Shown: positions 56,624-64,000 of the stretch, piece after piece
How the letters are laid out: every line of letters begins with the position of its first letter
Numbering within the stretch: the first letter of the stretch is position 1
Assembly: GCF_012972705.2 (NCBI RefSeq)
Contig: NZ_JABCSC020000001.1
Span: forward strand, 372,001 to 436,000
Source: Uliginosibacterium aquaticum
GTDB taxonomy: Bacteria > Pseudomonadota > Gammaproteobacteria > Burkholderiales > Rhodocyclaceae
Reading direction: 5' to 3'
Length of the DNA stretch: 64,000 nucleotides
Position numbers and translations under genes: made by a program
Notes under the pieces: model-generated
The model's input: only the letters and a program-made list of their open reading frames with translations
Databases searched by the model: none
Told to the model about the DNA's origin: nothing

Positions 56624-57652
56624 ATGGCCCAGCACTTTGCCAGCGACAACTATGCCGGGATCTGCCCGGAGGCCTTTGCCGCCTTTGCCGAAGCAAACTC
56701 AGACCACGCCATGGCCTATGGTGATGATGAGTGGACCCGGCGCGTATCGGATCGCATGCGCGCGATCTTCGAAACCGATTGCGACGTGTATTTCGTCTTC
56801 AACGGCACGGCGGCCAATTCGCTGGCGCTGGCCTCGCTGTGCCAGTCCTATCACAGCGTGATCTGCCATGAGGCGGCGCATGTGATGACGGATGAGTGCG
56901 GGGCGCCGGAGTTCTTCTCCAACGGTGCCAAGCTGCTGGCGGCCGCGGGCGAGTTTGGGCGGATCAGCCCGGACGAGGTGACGCGTCTGGTCGAGCGCCG
57001 CAGCGATATCCACTACCCGAAGCCGCGCGTGGTAACGCTCACCCAGGCGACCGAGCTGGGCACCCTGTATCGCCCCGAGCAGATCGCGGCGATCAGCGAG
57101 CGGGCACGCCAGTATGGCCTGCGCGTGCACATGGATGGCGCGCGCTTTGCCAACGCGGTGGCCTCGCTGGCGGTGAAGCCGGCGGACATCACCTGGCGTG
57201 CCGGCGTGGATGTGCTGTGCTTCGGCGGCACCAAGATGGGTTTGCCGGTGGGCGAGGCGGTGGTGTTCTTCGACCGGCGCCTGTCCGAAGATTTCGCCTA
57301 TCGCTGCAAACAGGCCGGCCAGCTGGCGTCGAAGATGCGTTTTCTGGCTGCGCCCTGGCTGGGCATGCTGGAGGACGGTGCCTGGCTGCGCCGCGCCGCG
57401 CATGCCAATGCGATGGCCGAGCGTCTCTCGCGCGGGCTGGCGGACTTACCGGGGCTGCGCCTGATCGCGCCAACCGAGGCCAATGGTGTGTTCGTGGACT
57501 TGCCGGCCGAGGTCGCGGCGGGCCTGCGTCGGCGTGGCTGGCGCTTCTACGATTTCATCGGCAGTGCGGCACGCTTCATGTGCGCCTGGGATATCGAGGC
57601 GGAAACCGTGGATGCGCTGCTGGAGGATGCACGTTCCCTGTGTGAGGCTTGA
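56624..57652 (+). CDS. ltaE: Low-specificity L-threonine aldolase
   Basis: A 342-residue PLP enzyme splitting L-threonine/allo-threonine to glycine and acetaldehyde. It starts HFASDNYAGICPEAFAAFAEAN; motifs are FVFNGTAANSLALASL, CHEAAHVMTDECGAPEFFSNGAKLL, LRVHMDGARFANAV and the PLP lysine in CFGGTKMGLPVGEAVVFF (about residue 203). The ECGAPE segment is typical of the beta-eliminating lyase/aldolase family in proteobacteria. ATG 56624 is chosen; TTG/GTG-like extension to 56591 lacks similarity. It stands alone between phoA and ompW. Confidence 0.92.
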   Translation: MAQHFASDNYAGICPEAFAAFAEANSDHAMAYGDDEWTRRVSDRMRAIFETDCDVYFVFNGTAANSLALASLCQSYHSVICHEAAHVMTDECGAPEFFSNGAKLLAAAGEFGRISPDEVTRLVERRSDIHYPKPRVVTLTQATELGTLYRPEQIAAISERARQYGLRVHMDGARFANAVASLAVKPADITWRAGVDVLCFGGTKMGLPVGEAVVFFDRRLSEDFAYRCKQAGQLASKMRFLAAPWLGMLEDGAWLRRAAHANAMAERLSRGLADLPGLRLIAPTEANGVFVDLPAEVAAGLRRRGWRFYDFIGSAARFMCAWDIEAETVDALLEDARSLCEA

Positions 57653-57671
57653 GCTTTCCCTGCGGGAAAGC
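57653..57671 (+). terminator. Perfect hairpin right after ltaE
   Basis: GCTTTCCC (57653-57660) and GGGAAAGC (57664-57671) form an 8-bp stem with a 3-nt loop, beginning at the base after the ltaE stop. No T tract follows, so it may be a weak or assisted terminator. Confidence 0.4.
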
Positions 57672-57708
57672 GTGTAGGGGCAATTCCCATTCTTGCGAAA
57701 AGGTCTTT

Positions 57709-57722
57709 TTGATTAAGATCAA
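57709..57722 (+). promoter_or_regulatory. FNR/ANR-type binding site upstream of ompW
   Basis: TTGATTAAGATCAA is a perfect match to the FNR consensus TTGAT-N4-ATCAA. It is centred at 57715.5, 97 bp before the ompW start codon, so for an activated (class II) promoter the transcript would start near 57757. FNR control of ompW is established in E. coli, which supports this reading. Confidence 0.8.
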
Positions 57723-57812
57723 CTCCGCAATTTGAGGGACGCGGAGAGGGGCGTGCAGGAGTGACCTTCTTCAGCGACGGAAATGTTTGCCTAACCTACA
57801 GAGGAGAGACTC

Positions 57813-58430
57813 ATGAATAAGAAGATGCTGGCGGCTGTGCTTGCCCTGCTGGCGGCTACGGCCATGCCTGCCGCACATGCCGAGGAGAGCCCGTGGTTGC
57901 TGCGGGTGCGCGCGGTCTATGTTGATTTCGATAACAAGCAGTCCGACGGTTTGCCGCTGGGGGGCTCGACCGCCATCGAGGCGAAGAGCCGCTGGATTCC
58001 CGAGTTCGATATCAGCTACTTCTTTACCAAGAACATCGCCACCGAACTGGTGCTGACTTATCCGCAGGAAGTCGACATCAAGGTGGGGGGCAGCAAGCAG
58101 GGCACGATCAAGGCCTTGCCGCCTTCGCTGCTGCTGCAGTACCACTTCACGGATCTGGGGGCTTTCAAGCCTTACCTCGGGCTGGGTCTGAACTACACCC
58201 TGTTCTCGGATCGCAGCAATATCCTTGGCGGGGCAGCCGAAGTCGAAAGTTCCAGTATCGGGCTGGCGGCTCAAGCGGGGCTGGACTTTGCCCTGAGCCG
58301 GAACTGGTCATTGAATCTGGATGTGAAATACCTCCAGATGGATACCGACGTGAAAGTGGGCGGCACCAAGGTCGGCAATGTGGGTCTGAACCCGATCACC
58401 TGGGGCCTCGGGGTGGGTTATCGCTTCTGA
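57813..58430 (+). CDS. ompW: OmpW-family outer membrane protein
   Basis: A 205-residue eight-stranded beta-barrel. The signal peptide is residues 1-23 (cleavage after AHA), and the mature start SPWLLRVRAVYVDFDNKQ is diagnostic for OmpW. FDISYFFTKNIATELVLTYPQ, LLLQYHFTDLGAFKPYLGLGLNYT and the terminal NPITWGLGVGYRF, ending in aromatic Phe, are the usual strands. It forms a narrow channel for hydrophobic molecules. A GAGGAGAG ribosome site precedes ATG 57813. The perfect FNR-type site upstream suggests induction when oxygen is low. Confidence 0.95.
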   Translation: MNKKMLAAVLALLAATAMPAAHAEESPWLLRVRAVYVDFDNKQSDGLPLGGSTAIEAKSRWIPEFDISYFFTKNIATELVLTYPQEVDIKVGGSKQGTIKALPPSLLLQYHFTDLGAFKPYLGLGLNYTLFSDRSNILGGAAEVESSSIGLAAQAGLDFALSRNWSLNLDVKYLQMDTDVKVGGTKVGNVGLNPITWGLGVGYRF

Positions 58431-58452
58431 ATGCTCTTTTGTCTGAGACTGG

Positions 58453-58475
58453 AAAGGCGCCTGCGGGCGCCTTTT
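58453..58475 (+). terminator. Intrinsic terminator after ompW
   Basis: AAAGGCGCC (58453-58461) pairs with GGCGCCTTT (58466-58474) around a TGCG loop, followed by TT. A strong stem with a U tract. Confidence 0.92.
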
Positions 58476-58554
58476 TGCATGCCGGCGGATGGGCTTGAGG
58501 GTGTGTGCGTTGCTGTTGCAGAGAGGATTGACGCAGACTTGAGGGTGACCACGG

Positions 58555-61500
58555 ATGATCGTGCCGGGGGCTTTGGGAACGGACCACTCGATGATATTCA
58601 CTCCGCGACAACGCTTCATTGCCTTGGCTAGCCTGGGTTATGCCGTTTTTGCGCTGGCCTGGATCTTCCTGTCCGACCAGTTGCTGGCCGAGTTTACCGA
58701 CCTGTCACGCATCGTCTGGCTGTCGACGGCCAAGGGCGTGGCTTTCGTGTTCATTACCACAGCCATGCTGTTTTTCGCCTTGCGCGCCGTGCCGGCCGCT
58801 GATGCGCTGCGCGCGGTGGCAACGCCAATGAATGGTCTGCGCCCACTGCTGGGCTGGCCCCGCTGGCTGCAATATGGATTTGCCCTTGTCTCCAGTCTGA
58901 GCTTTGCCTTCATGCACTTCAGCCTGGCGCATGGACCGGAGACGCCGGTTTTGCAGATCCTGATCTTGCCGATCATCGTCAGCGCGGCCATTGGCGGCCT
59001 GTGGCCGGGTTTGTGGGCCACGGCCCTGGGAGCGAGTGCCTCCCTGTTGTTGATGCCGCCGGAAGCGGCGGCCCAGTTGCTGTCCATCCCGAGTGAAAAG
59101 CTGCGCTGGGTTTTTCTGCTCGCCAATGGCCTGCTGATCAGCGTGTTATGCGAAACCCTGCATCGCGCCTGGTTCCGTCTAGAAGCCAGCCGGAGCACTC
59201 AGGCAGCGATCCTGCGCAGCGTGGGCGATGCGATCATTGCGGTCGATGAGCGAGGTCAGATCAGCTATCTCAATCCGGAGGCCGAGCGGATCACCGGTTG
59301 GCCAATGGGCGAAGCGCTCGGGCAGGAGATCGGAGCTGTGTTGCGTCGCTCTGGGCAGAACGCCGTGCACGCTGCCGCGCTCTCGGGGGATCTGACCCTG
59401 ATCCGCCGCGATGAGGCGGAGATTCCGGTGTCCCTGCGCGAGACGGCGATTCATCATGACGATGGACGGGCCGCCGGACGGATTTTCGCCTTCAGCGACG
59501 AGCGTGAGCGGCGGCGCATGGAGGCGGCCCTGCAGCATCAGCACGATTTGCTCAAGGACATGAGCGCGATGGCTGAGCTGGGCGCCTGGGAGGTGGATGC
59601 TGCGAGCCTGCAGGGGCCGCTTAGCGAGGAGGTGGCGCGGATTTGCGGCCTCGATGCCGCCGCACAGCCCCCCTTGCTGTTTGGTCCGCATCTGTTCAGC
59701 GAGCGCTGGCGGCTGTTGTTCGAGTCGGCCATGGCGCGCCTGTTTGGGGAGGGCAGCGCCTGCGACATGGTGCTGGCACTGCAGACGCCCGGCGGTGTAG
59801 AGAAGTGGGTGCGCCTGGTGGCCGAGCCGGTGCTGGTTGAAGGGCATATCGTGGCCGTTCGCGGTGCGATGCAGGACATCAGTGCCCAGCGACGAGCCGA
59901 GGATGCCCTGCGCGAGAGCGAGGCCCGCTATGCCCGGGTCATCGAAGGCTCGGAGCAGGGTTTCTGGGTGTGGAATGTGCAAACCAACCAGTTCGATATC
60001 AGCCCGCGTTTCGCTTCGATGCTGGGCTATCAGTTCGGCAAGTGGGATATTTCACCGGCCCGTTGGGTCGATTATCTGCAGCCGCAGGATCTGGCGCGGG
60101 CGCAGGCTTCGATCGAGGCGCATCTGGCCGGACGCACGCCACTCCACGAAGTGGAGTTCCGGATCCGCACGGCCAGTGGGCAGTGGAAATGGATTCTGAC
60201 GCGTGGCCGTATCGTCGAGCGAGATGCCGAGGGTCGGCCCCTGATCATGGCCGGCACCCATACCGATATTGCGGCGCGCAAGGAGACGGAGCTGGCCCTG
60301 CGCCGCGCGGCGGCCGTGTTCCAGAATGCGCGTGAGGGAGTGGTGATCACCGACGCCGAGCTGCGCATCGTGATGACCAATGCAGCCTTTACCGAGATTA
60401 CCGGCTATAGCGAGGCTGAGGTGCTGGGCAAACCCGGCACCCTGATGCGCTCAAACCGCCACGATGAGGCGTTCTTCAAGGGAATCTGGGAGGCTGTTGC
60501 GCAGCACGGCCACTGGCAGGGAGAGTACTGGGGTCAGATCAAGGATGGCCGCGTAGCGCCGGTGTGGCTCAGCATCAGTGTGGTGCGCGATGAGCAAGGG
60601 GAAGTCTGTAACTATGTGCAGGTTTTCTCGGACATTTCCAGCCTCAAGGCTTCAGAGGAGCGCCTGGATCATCTCGCTCACCATGATGCGCTGACCCAGC
60701 TGCCCAACCGCCTGCTGCTGTTCACGCGCCTGGAGCACGCGCTGGCCATGGCGCAGCGCGATGGCAGCCTGTTGGCGCTGCTGATGTTTGATCTCGATCG
60801 CTTCAAGGATATCAACGACAGTTTCGGCCACCTTGTGGGCGACCAGCTCCTGCAACTGCTGGCTGACCGCATGGGGGCGCGGTTACGTAAAACGGATTTC
60901 TTTGCCCGTCTCGGCGGCGACGAATTCACCATCCTGCTCGAGAACCTGACGCGTCTTGAAGATGCGGCGCGGGTTGCGGAAGAACTGATTCACTCGCTTG
61001 AAACGCCTTTCCAGCTGCCCAACGGGATCGAGGTGCAATGCAGCGTCAGCATTGGCATCAGTCTGTTTCCCGGCTATGGCGAAACTGCCGAGGCCTTGCT
61101 GCAGCAGGCCGATGCTGCCATGTACCGAGCGAAGGCCGAGGGGCGCGGGCGCTTCCAGTATTACTCGTCAAGCATGACGGACGCTGCGCGCGACCGCATC
61201 AGCATCGATGCCCGCTTGCGCCGCGCCATCACCCGCGGTGAGCTGTTCCTGCATTACCAGCCGCAGATCGAGCTGCACAGCGGGCGCATCGTGGGGGCCG
61301 AGGCCCTAGTGCGCTGGCAGGATCCGGTGGAGGGGCTGCTGGCGCCGGCGCGCTTCATCCCGATAGCCGAGGAGACCGGCCTGATCCGCGAACTGGGGGC
61401 CTGGGTGCTGCGCGAAGCCTGTCGCCAGGGGCGAGCCTGGCTGGATGCCGGCCTGCCGCCGCTGCGCCTCGCGGTGAACGTGTCGGCCCAGCAGATCCGT

Positions 61501-61968
61501 CATGGCCAGTTTGATCAACTGGTGGAGCAAGTGCTGCGCGAAACAGGCTTTCCGGCCAATCTGCTGGAACTGGAGCTGACCGAATCGGTACTGATGGATG
61601 CCCATAGCGAGGTTGCCCGCCTGCTCGACAATCTGCGCGCTCGCCAGATCCGTATCGCGATCGACGACTTCGGCACGGGCTATTCCTCGCTGGTCTATCT
61701 GAAGCGCTTCCCGCTGGACGTGCTGAAGATCGACAAGGGCTTCGTTGACGGCCTGGTGCATGATCGTGACGACCGCGCCATCACCCTGGCCATCATCAGC
61801 ATGGCGCGTGCACTGGGCTTCAAGGTACTGGCGGAAGGGGTGGAGGATCCCGAGCAACTGATGATCCTGCAGGCTCACGGCTGCGATTTGTACCAGGGCT
61901 ACTTCTTCAGCAAGCCGTTGCCGGCGCAGGAGTTTGTGCAGCGCCTGCAGGTCCAGCCGGTTTCCTGA
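58555..61968 (+). CDS. Membrane-bound PAS-GGDEF-EAL cyclic-di-GMP signalling protein
   Basis: 1,137 residues. The N-terminal membrane region has about six helices (residues about 20-190) including an AAIGGLWPGLWATALGA segment like KdpD/DUF4118. Several PAS domains follow: AAILRSVGDAIIAVDERGQISYLNPEAERITG (about 215-245), a second around 335-450, one with GFWVWNVQTNQFDISPRF (about 465-580), and one with NAREGVVITDAELRIVMTNAAF (about 590-700). GGDEF is at about residues 788-792 (RLGGDEFTILL) and the EAL motif at about 910-914 (GAEALVRWQDP), with NVSAQQIRHGQF and DDFGTGYSSLVYLKRFPLDVLKIDKGF. Both catalytic signatures are intact. Starts at 58555 and 58591 are both possible. Confidence 0.93.
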   Translation: MIVPGALGTDHSMIFTPRQRFIALASLGYAVFALAWIFLSDQLLAEFTDLSRIVWLSTAKGVAFVFITTAMLFFALRAVPAADALRAVATPMNGLRPLLGWPRWLQYGFALVSSLSFAFMHFSLAHGPETPVLQILILPIIVSAAIGGLWPGLWATALGASASLLLMPPEAAAQLLSIPSEKLRWVFLLANGLLISVLCETLHRAWFRLEASRSTQAAILRSVGDAIIAVDERGQISYLNPEAERITGWPMGEALGQEIGAVLRRSGQNAVHAAALSGDLTLIRRDEAEIPVSLRETAIHHDDGRAAGRIFAFSDERERRRMEAALQHQHDLLKDMSAMAELGAWEVDAASLQGPLSEEVARICGLDAAAQPPLLFGPHLFSERWRLLFESAMARLFGEGSACDMVLALQTPGGVEKWVRLVAEPVLVEGHIVAVRGAMQDISAQRRAEDALRESEARYARVIEGSEQGFWVWNVQTNQFDISPRFASMLGYQFGKWDISPARWVDYLQPQDLARAQASIEAHLAGRTPLHEVEFRIRTASGQWKWILTRGRIVERDAEGRPLIMAGTHTDIAARKETELALRRAAAVFQNAREGVVITDAELRIVMTNAAFTEITGYSEAEVLGKPGTLMRSNRHDEAFFKGIWEAVAQHGHWQGEYWGQIKDGRVAPVWLSISVVRDEQGEVCNYVQVFSDISSLKASEERLDHLAHHDALTQLPNRLLLFTRLEHALAMAQRDGSLLALLMFDLDRFKDINDSFGHLVGDQLLQLLADRMGARLRKTDFFARLGGDEFTILLENLTRLEDAARVAEELIHSLETPFQLPNGIEVQCSVSIGISLFPGYGETAEALLQQADAAMYRAKAEGRGRFQYYSSSMTDAARDRISIDARLRRAITRGELFLHYQPQIELHSGRIVGAEALVRWQDPVEGLLAPARFIPIAEETGLIRELGAWVLREACRQGRAWLDAGLPPLRLAVNVSAQQIRHGQFDQLVEQVLRETGFPANLLELELTESVLMDAHSEVARLLDNLRARQIRIAIDDFGTGYSSLVYLKRFPLDVLKIDKGFVDGLVHDRDDRAITLAIISMARALGFKVLAEGVEDPEQLMILQAHGCDLYQGYFFSKPLPAQEFVQRLQVQPVS

Positions 61969-61973
61969 AAGCA

Positions 61974-61998
61974 AACGGCCCGCACAGGGCGGGCCGTT
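61974..61998. terminator. Convergent hairpin terminator
   Basis: AACGGCCCGC (61974-61983) pairs with GCGGGCCGTT (61989-61998) around ACAGG, between the convergent GGDEF-EAL and phosphomannomutase genes. T residues are few on either side, so the terminator is moderate. Confidence 0.6.
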
Positions 61999-62016
61999 CA
62001 GGCCGAGTGCCAAGCT

Positions 62017-63390
62017 TCAGAAGGGCAGTTCGATGCCCGGCCAGGCGCTGCCGATCTTGCTGCGGAACTCGTTCTGGATGCGTTCCAGCGCGGCGGCATC
62101 ATCGGCCTCGAAACGCAGGACTACCACAGGAGTGGTGTTCGAAGAGCGGGCCAGACCGAAGCCATCGGCAAACTCGATGCGCAGACCGTCGATGGTGATG
62201 CGCTCGACTTCGCCCTCAAACTTCACCGTCTTGAGCTTTTCGACCAGCGCCACCGGCTCGCCTTCGCTCATCTTGATGTTCAGCTCTGGCGTGCATACTG
62301 CGTCCGGCAGCGCCTTCAGAATGGCGTTGGCATCCGGGCTGCGCGACAGGATCTCGAGCAGGCGCACGCCGGTGTAGAGACCGTCATCGAAGCCGTACCA
62401 GCGCTCCTTGAAGAACATGTGGCCACTCATCTCGCCGGCCAGCGGGGCGCCGGTTTCGCGGAGTTTGGTTTTCACCAGCGCGTGGCCGGTATTCCACATC
62501 ACCGGTTCGCCGCCATGCTTGCGGATCCACGGGGCGAGGTTGCGGGTGCACTTCACGTCGTAAATGATCTGGCCGCCGGGCACGCGCGAAAGCACGTCGG
62601 CGGCGAAGAGCATGATCTGGCGATCCGGATAGATGATCTCGCCATCCTTGGTGACCACGCCCAAGCGGTCGCCGTCGCCGTCGAAGGCCAGGCCGATTTC
62701 AGCGTCGCCTGCCTTCAGCGCGGCGATCACGTCTTCGAGGTTTTCCGGCTTGGAAGGGTCCGGATGGTGGTTCGGGAAATTGCCGTCCACTTCGCTGAAC
62801 AATTCGGTCAGCTCGCAACCCAGACGCTTGAACAGTTCCGGTGCGGTGTTGCCGGCCACGCCGTTGCCGGAGTCGAGCACGATCTTCATCGGGCGAGCCA
62901 GCTTCACATCGCTCAGGATGCGTTCGATATAGGCCGGGCGCACGTCGGTGTGCGAAACGCTGCCGGTACCCTGAGCGAAATCGCCTTCCACAATGCGGCG
63001 GCGCAGATCCTGGATCATTGCGCCGTACAGCGTCTGGCCGCCCAGCACCATCTTGAGACCGTTGTAATCCGGCGGATTGTGGCTGCCGGTGATCGAGACA
63101 CAGCTGTTTGCGCCCAGGTGATAGGCCGCGAAGTAGGTGATCGGGGTGGCGACGCAGCCAATGTCGATCACGTCGATGCCTGTGCTGGTGATGCCTTCGG
63201 CCAGGGCCGCCGCGAAGTCCGGGCCGGAGAGGCGGCCATCGCGGCCGATGACGATGGTTTTCTGGCCGCGCACCAGGGCTTCCGTGCCCAGTGCCTGGCC
63301 GATGCCGCGCACGGTTTCAACGGTGAGGGATTTGCCGACGATGCCACGGATGTCGTAGGCCTTGAAGATCTCGGGTGCCGGAGAAAACAT
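62017..63390 (-). CDS. manB: Phosphomannomutase/phosphoglucomutase
   Basis: A 457-residue alpha-D-phosphohexomutase of the AlgC/ManB type, which interconverts Man-6-P and Man-1-P (and often glucose phosphates). Motifs are FKAYDIRGIVGKSL, the phosphoserine loop ITGSHNPPDYNG, the metal loop AFDGDGDRLGVV, sugar-binding GEMSGHMFFKERW, and C-terminal RSSNTTPVVVLRFE. ATG 63390 follows AGGAG; ATG 63417 is an alternative. With ManC, Gmd and Rmd it completes the route from fructose-6-phosphate to GDP-D-rhamnose within this window, even though it lies 20 kb from those genes. Confidence 0.94.
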   Translation of the reverse strand: MFSPAPEIFKAYDIRGIVGKSLTVETVRGIGQALGTEALVRGQKTIVIGRDGRLSGPDFAAALAEGITSTGIDVIDIGCVATPITYFAAYHLGANSCVSITGSHNPPDYNGLKMVLGGQTLYGAMIQDLRRRIVEGDFAQGTGSVSHTDVRPAYIERILSDVKLARPMKIVLDSGNGVAGNTAPELFKRLGCELTELFSEVDGNFPNHHPDPSKPENLEDVIAALKAGDAEIGLAFDGDGDRLGVVTKDGEIIYPDRQIMLFAADVLSRVPGGQIIYDVKCTRNLAPWIRKHGGEPVMWNTGHALVKTKLRETGAPLAGEMSGHMFFKERWYGFDDGLYTGVRLLEILSRSPDANAILKALPDAVCTPELNIKMSEGEPVALVEKLKTVKFEGEVERITIDGLRIEFADGFGLARSSNTTPVVVLRFEADDAAALERIQNEFRSKIGSAWPGIELPF

Positions 63391-63530
63391 GCGGATGCGC
63401 TCCTGATGGTTTGCCAAAGGCGGCGATTATACGGTGCCTCTGATGACAGGCCGTTAGTCCATAGCACGCTGCGTGCCAAGCAGGACACGGACTGAGGGGG
63501 CCAGCCCATCCAGTCCGTGTAATTTGGTGC

Positions 63531-63551
63531 TTGCAATTAAATTGTGTGCAA
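63531..63551. promoter_or_regulatory. Candidate OhrR operator
   Basis: The interval holds CAATTAAATTG (63534-63544), an inverted repeat CAATT-A-AATTG in an otherwise GC-rich stretch, 22 bp before the ohrR start codon. This resembles the AATTG/CAATT palindromes that OhrR regulators bind. A second partial half-site (GCAATGTAATG) follows it. Confidence 0.45.
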
Positions 63552-63566
63552 TGTAATGTTCGAGCC

Positions 63567-64000
63567 ATGAACTCCCGCGCTGCCTCTCCTGCCGATCAGC
63601 TCGACCCCGCCGCCTTGCTCAAGCTGGACAACCAGCTGTGCTTCGCGCTGTATTCCACTTCGCTGGCCATGACCAAGGTGTACAAACCCTTGCTGGCCAG
63701 GCTGGGCCTGACCTACCCACAGTATCTGGTGATGCTGGTGTTGTGGGAGCAGGATGGGCTGACCGTGTCGGCGCTCGGCGAGCGTCTGTTCCTCGATTCC
63801 GGCACCCTAACGCCGCTGCTCAAACGCCTCGAAGCGCAGGGCATGTTGCTGCGGGCGCGCAGCGCGGAAGACGAGCGCCAGGTGATCGTGAGCCTCAGCG
63901 AGACTGGCCGGGCCTTGCGCGAGGAGGCGCTGGCGGTGCCGCAGGCAGTGCTGTGCGCCACGGCCTGCACGATTCCCGAGCTGCAGACCATGACCGCGGA
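63567..64000 (+). CDS. ohrR: MarR-family organic hydroperoxide regulator (3' end outside window)
   Basis: 144 residues are visible of a protein of about 150-160. The N-terminal [24 protein letters not shown] carries the conserved sensing cysteine (Cys25 here) of OhrR, with the tyrosines that hydrogen-bond it. The winged-helix region [47 protein letters not shown] and the wing [17 protein letters not shown] are classic MarR. It represses ohr, encoding the peroxide-reducing enzyme, until organic peroxide oxidises the cysteine. The ohr gene is not in the window and may lie just beyond. Confidence 0.93.
   Translation, partial: MNSRAASPADQLDPAALLKLDNQLCFALYSTSLAMTKVYKPLLARLGLTYPQYLVMLVLWEQDGLTVSALGERLFLDSGTLTPLLKRLEAQGMLLRARSAEDERQVIVSLSETGRALREEALAVPQAVLCATACTIPELQTMTA

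Noticed and set aside
57653-57671. Hairpin after ltaE as part of a riboswitch for ompW
   Set aside because: Only a simple 8-bp stem, upstream of the predicted ompW transcript start; no riboswitch core is visible.

Overview
The window reads as a chromosomal segment of a GC-rich betaproteobacterium, plausibly of the Rhodocyclales. That placement rests on overall gene style and order (PCMT-rhodanese-TolC, WaaA-WaaC, OlsB-OlsA, DgkA, OhrR) and not on a marker gene; no rRNA or tRNA is present. Its core, about 4.5-43.3 kb, is a very large lipopolysaccharide / O-antigen locus. It is flanked by ordinary housekeeping and envelope genes.

Layout. 0-4.5 kb: the end of an RND efflux pump gene, a PCMT-family methyltransferase, a rhodanese and a TolC-type outer membrane channel. 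4.5-7.6 kb: lipid A/core genes, with waaA and waaC on the minus strand and a WaaE-like glycosyltransferase on the plus strand. 7.6-16.9 kb: a first O-antigen block with a UDP-glucuronate epimerase, a GT2-GT4 fusion, a Wzx flippase, a GT2, and a WbpV/K-WbpL-WbpM-type module that would make and load a 6-deoxy-HexNAc initiating sugar; then apaH. 18.0-25.2 kb: manC-wzm-wzt-fkbM-GT4/GT4, an ABC-transporter-dependent glycan operon. 25.2-33.0 kb: an AT-rich segment with a WbpA-type dehydrogenase, a methyltransferase, and a Gtr-like periplasmic glycosylation cassette that includes an unusual glutaminase/WbpG fusion. 33.06-34.05 kb: a clearly broken UDP-glucose dehydrogenase gene. 34.05-38.9 kb: a UDP-xylose synthase followed by a second Gtr-like cassette. 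38.9-43.3 kb: gmd, rmd and two GT4 genes. 43.3-64 kb: dadA, a chemotaxis receptor, olsB-olsA (ornithine lipid), a lipoprotein, a PfkB kinase, dgkA, a DUF4254 gene, a five-heme cytochrome, an alkaline phosphatase/ABC exporter operon with a His-rich permease loop, threonine aldolase, ompW behind a perfect FNR-type site, a large GGDEF-EAL protein, a phosphomannomutase, and the start of ohrR.

How the genes fit together. Phosphomannomutase (62.0 kb), bifunctional ManC, Gmd and Rmd form a complete route to GDP-D-rhamnose. With Wzm/Wzt and several GT4 enzymes this predicts an A-band-like D-rhamnan exported by an ABC transporter. The two Gtr-like cassettes could decorate that chain in the periplasm. 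UDP-xylose is a natural donor candidate for the second, which directly follows uxs. A uronic acid or uronamide derivative is a candidate for the first. A Wzx flippase is also present, but I recognise no Wzy polymerase.

The observations most worth following are: (1) a methyltransferase next to wzt whose coiled coil is built of near-identical 21-bp/7-residue repeats, a possible adjustable chain-length ruler; (2) a roughly 78-nt hairpin that buries the ribosome binding site and start codon of olsB; (3) a class II glutaminase fused to a WbpG/PseA-type sugar amidotransferase; and (4) a ugd pseudogene with three lesions at the edge of the AT-rich segment.
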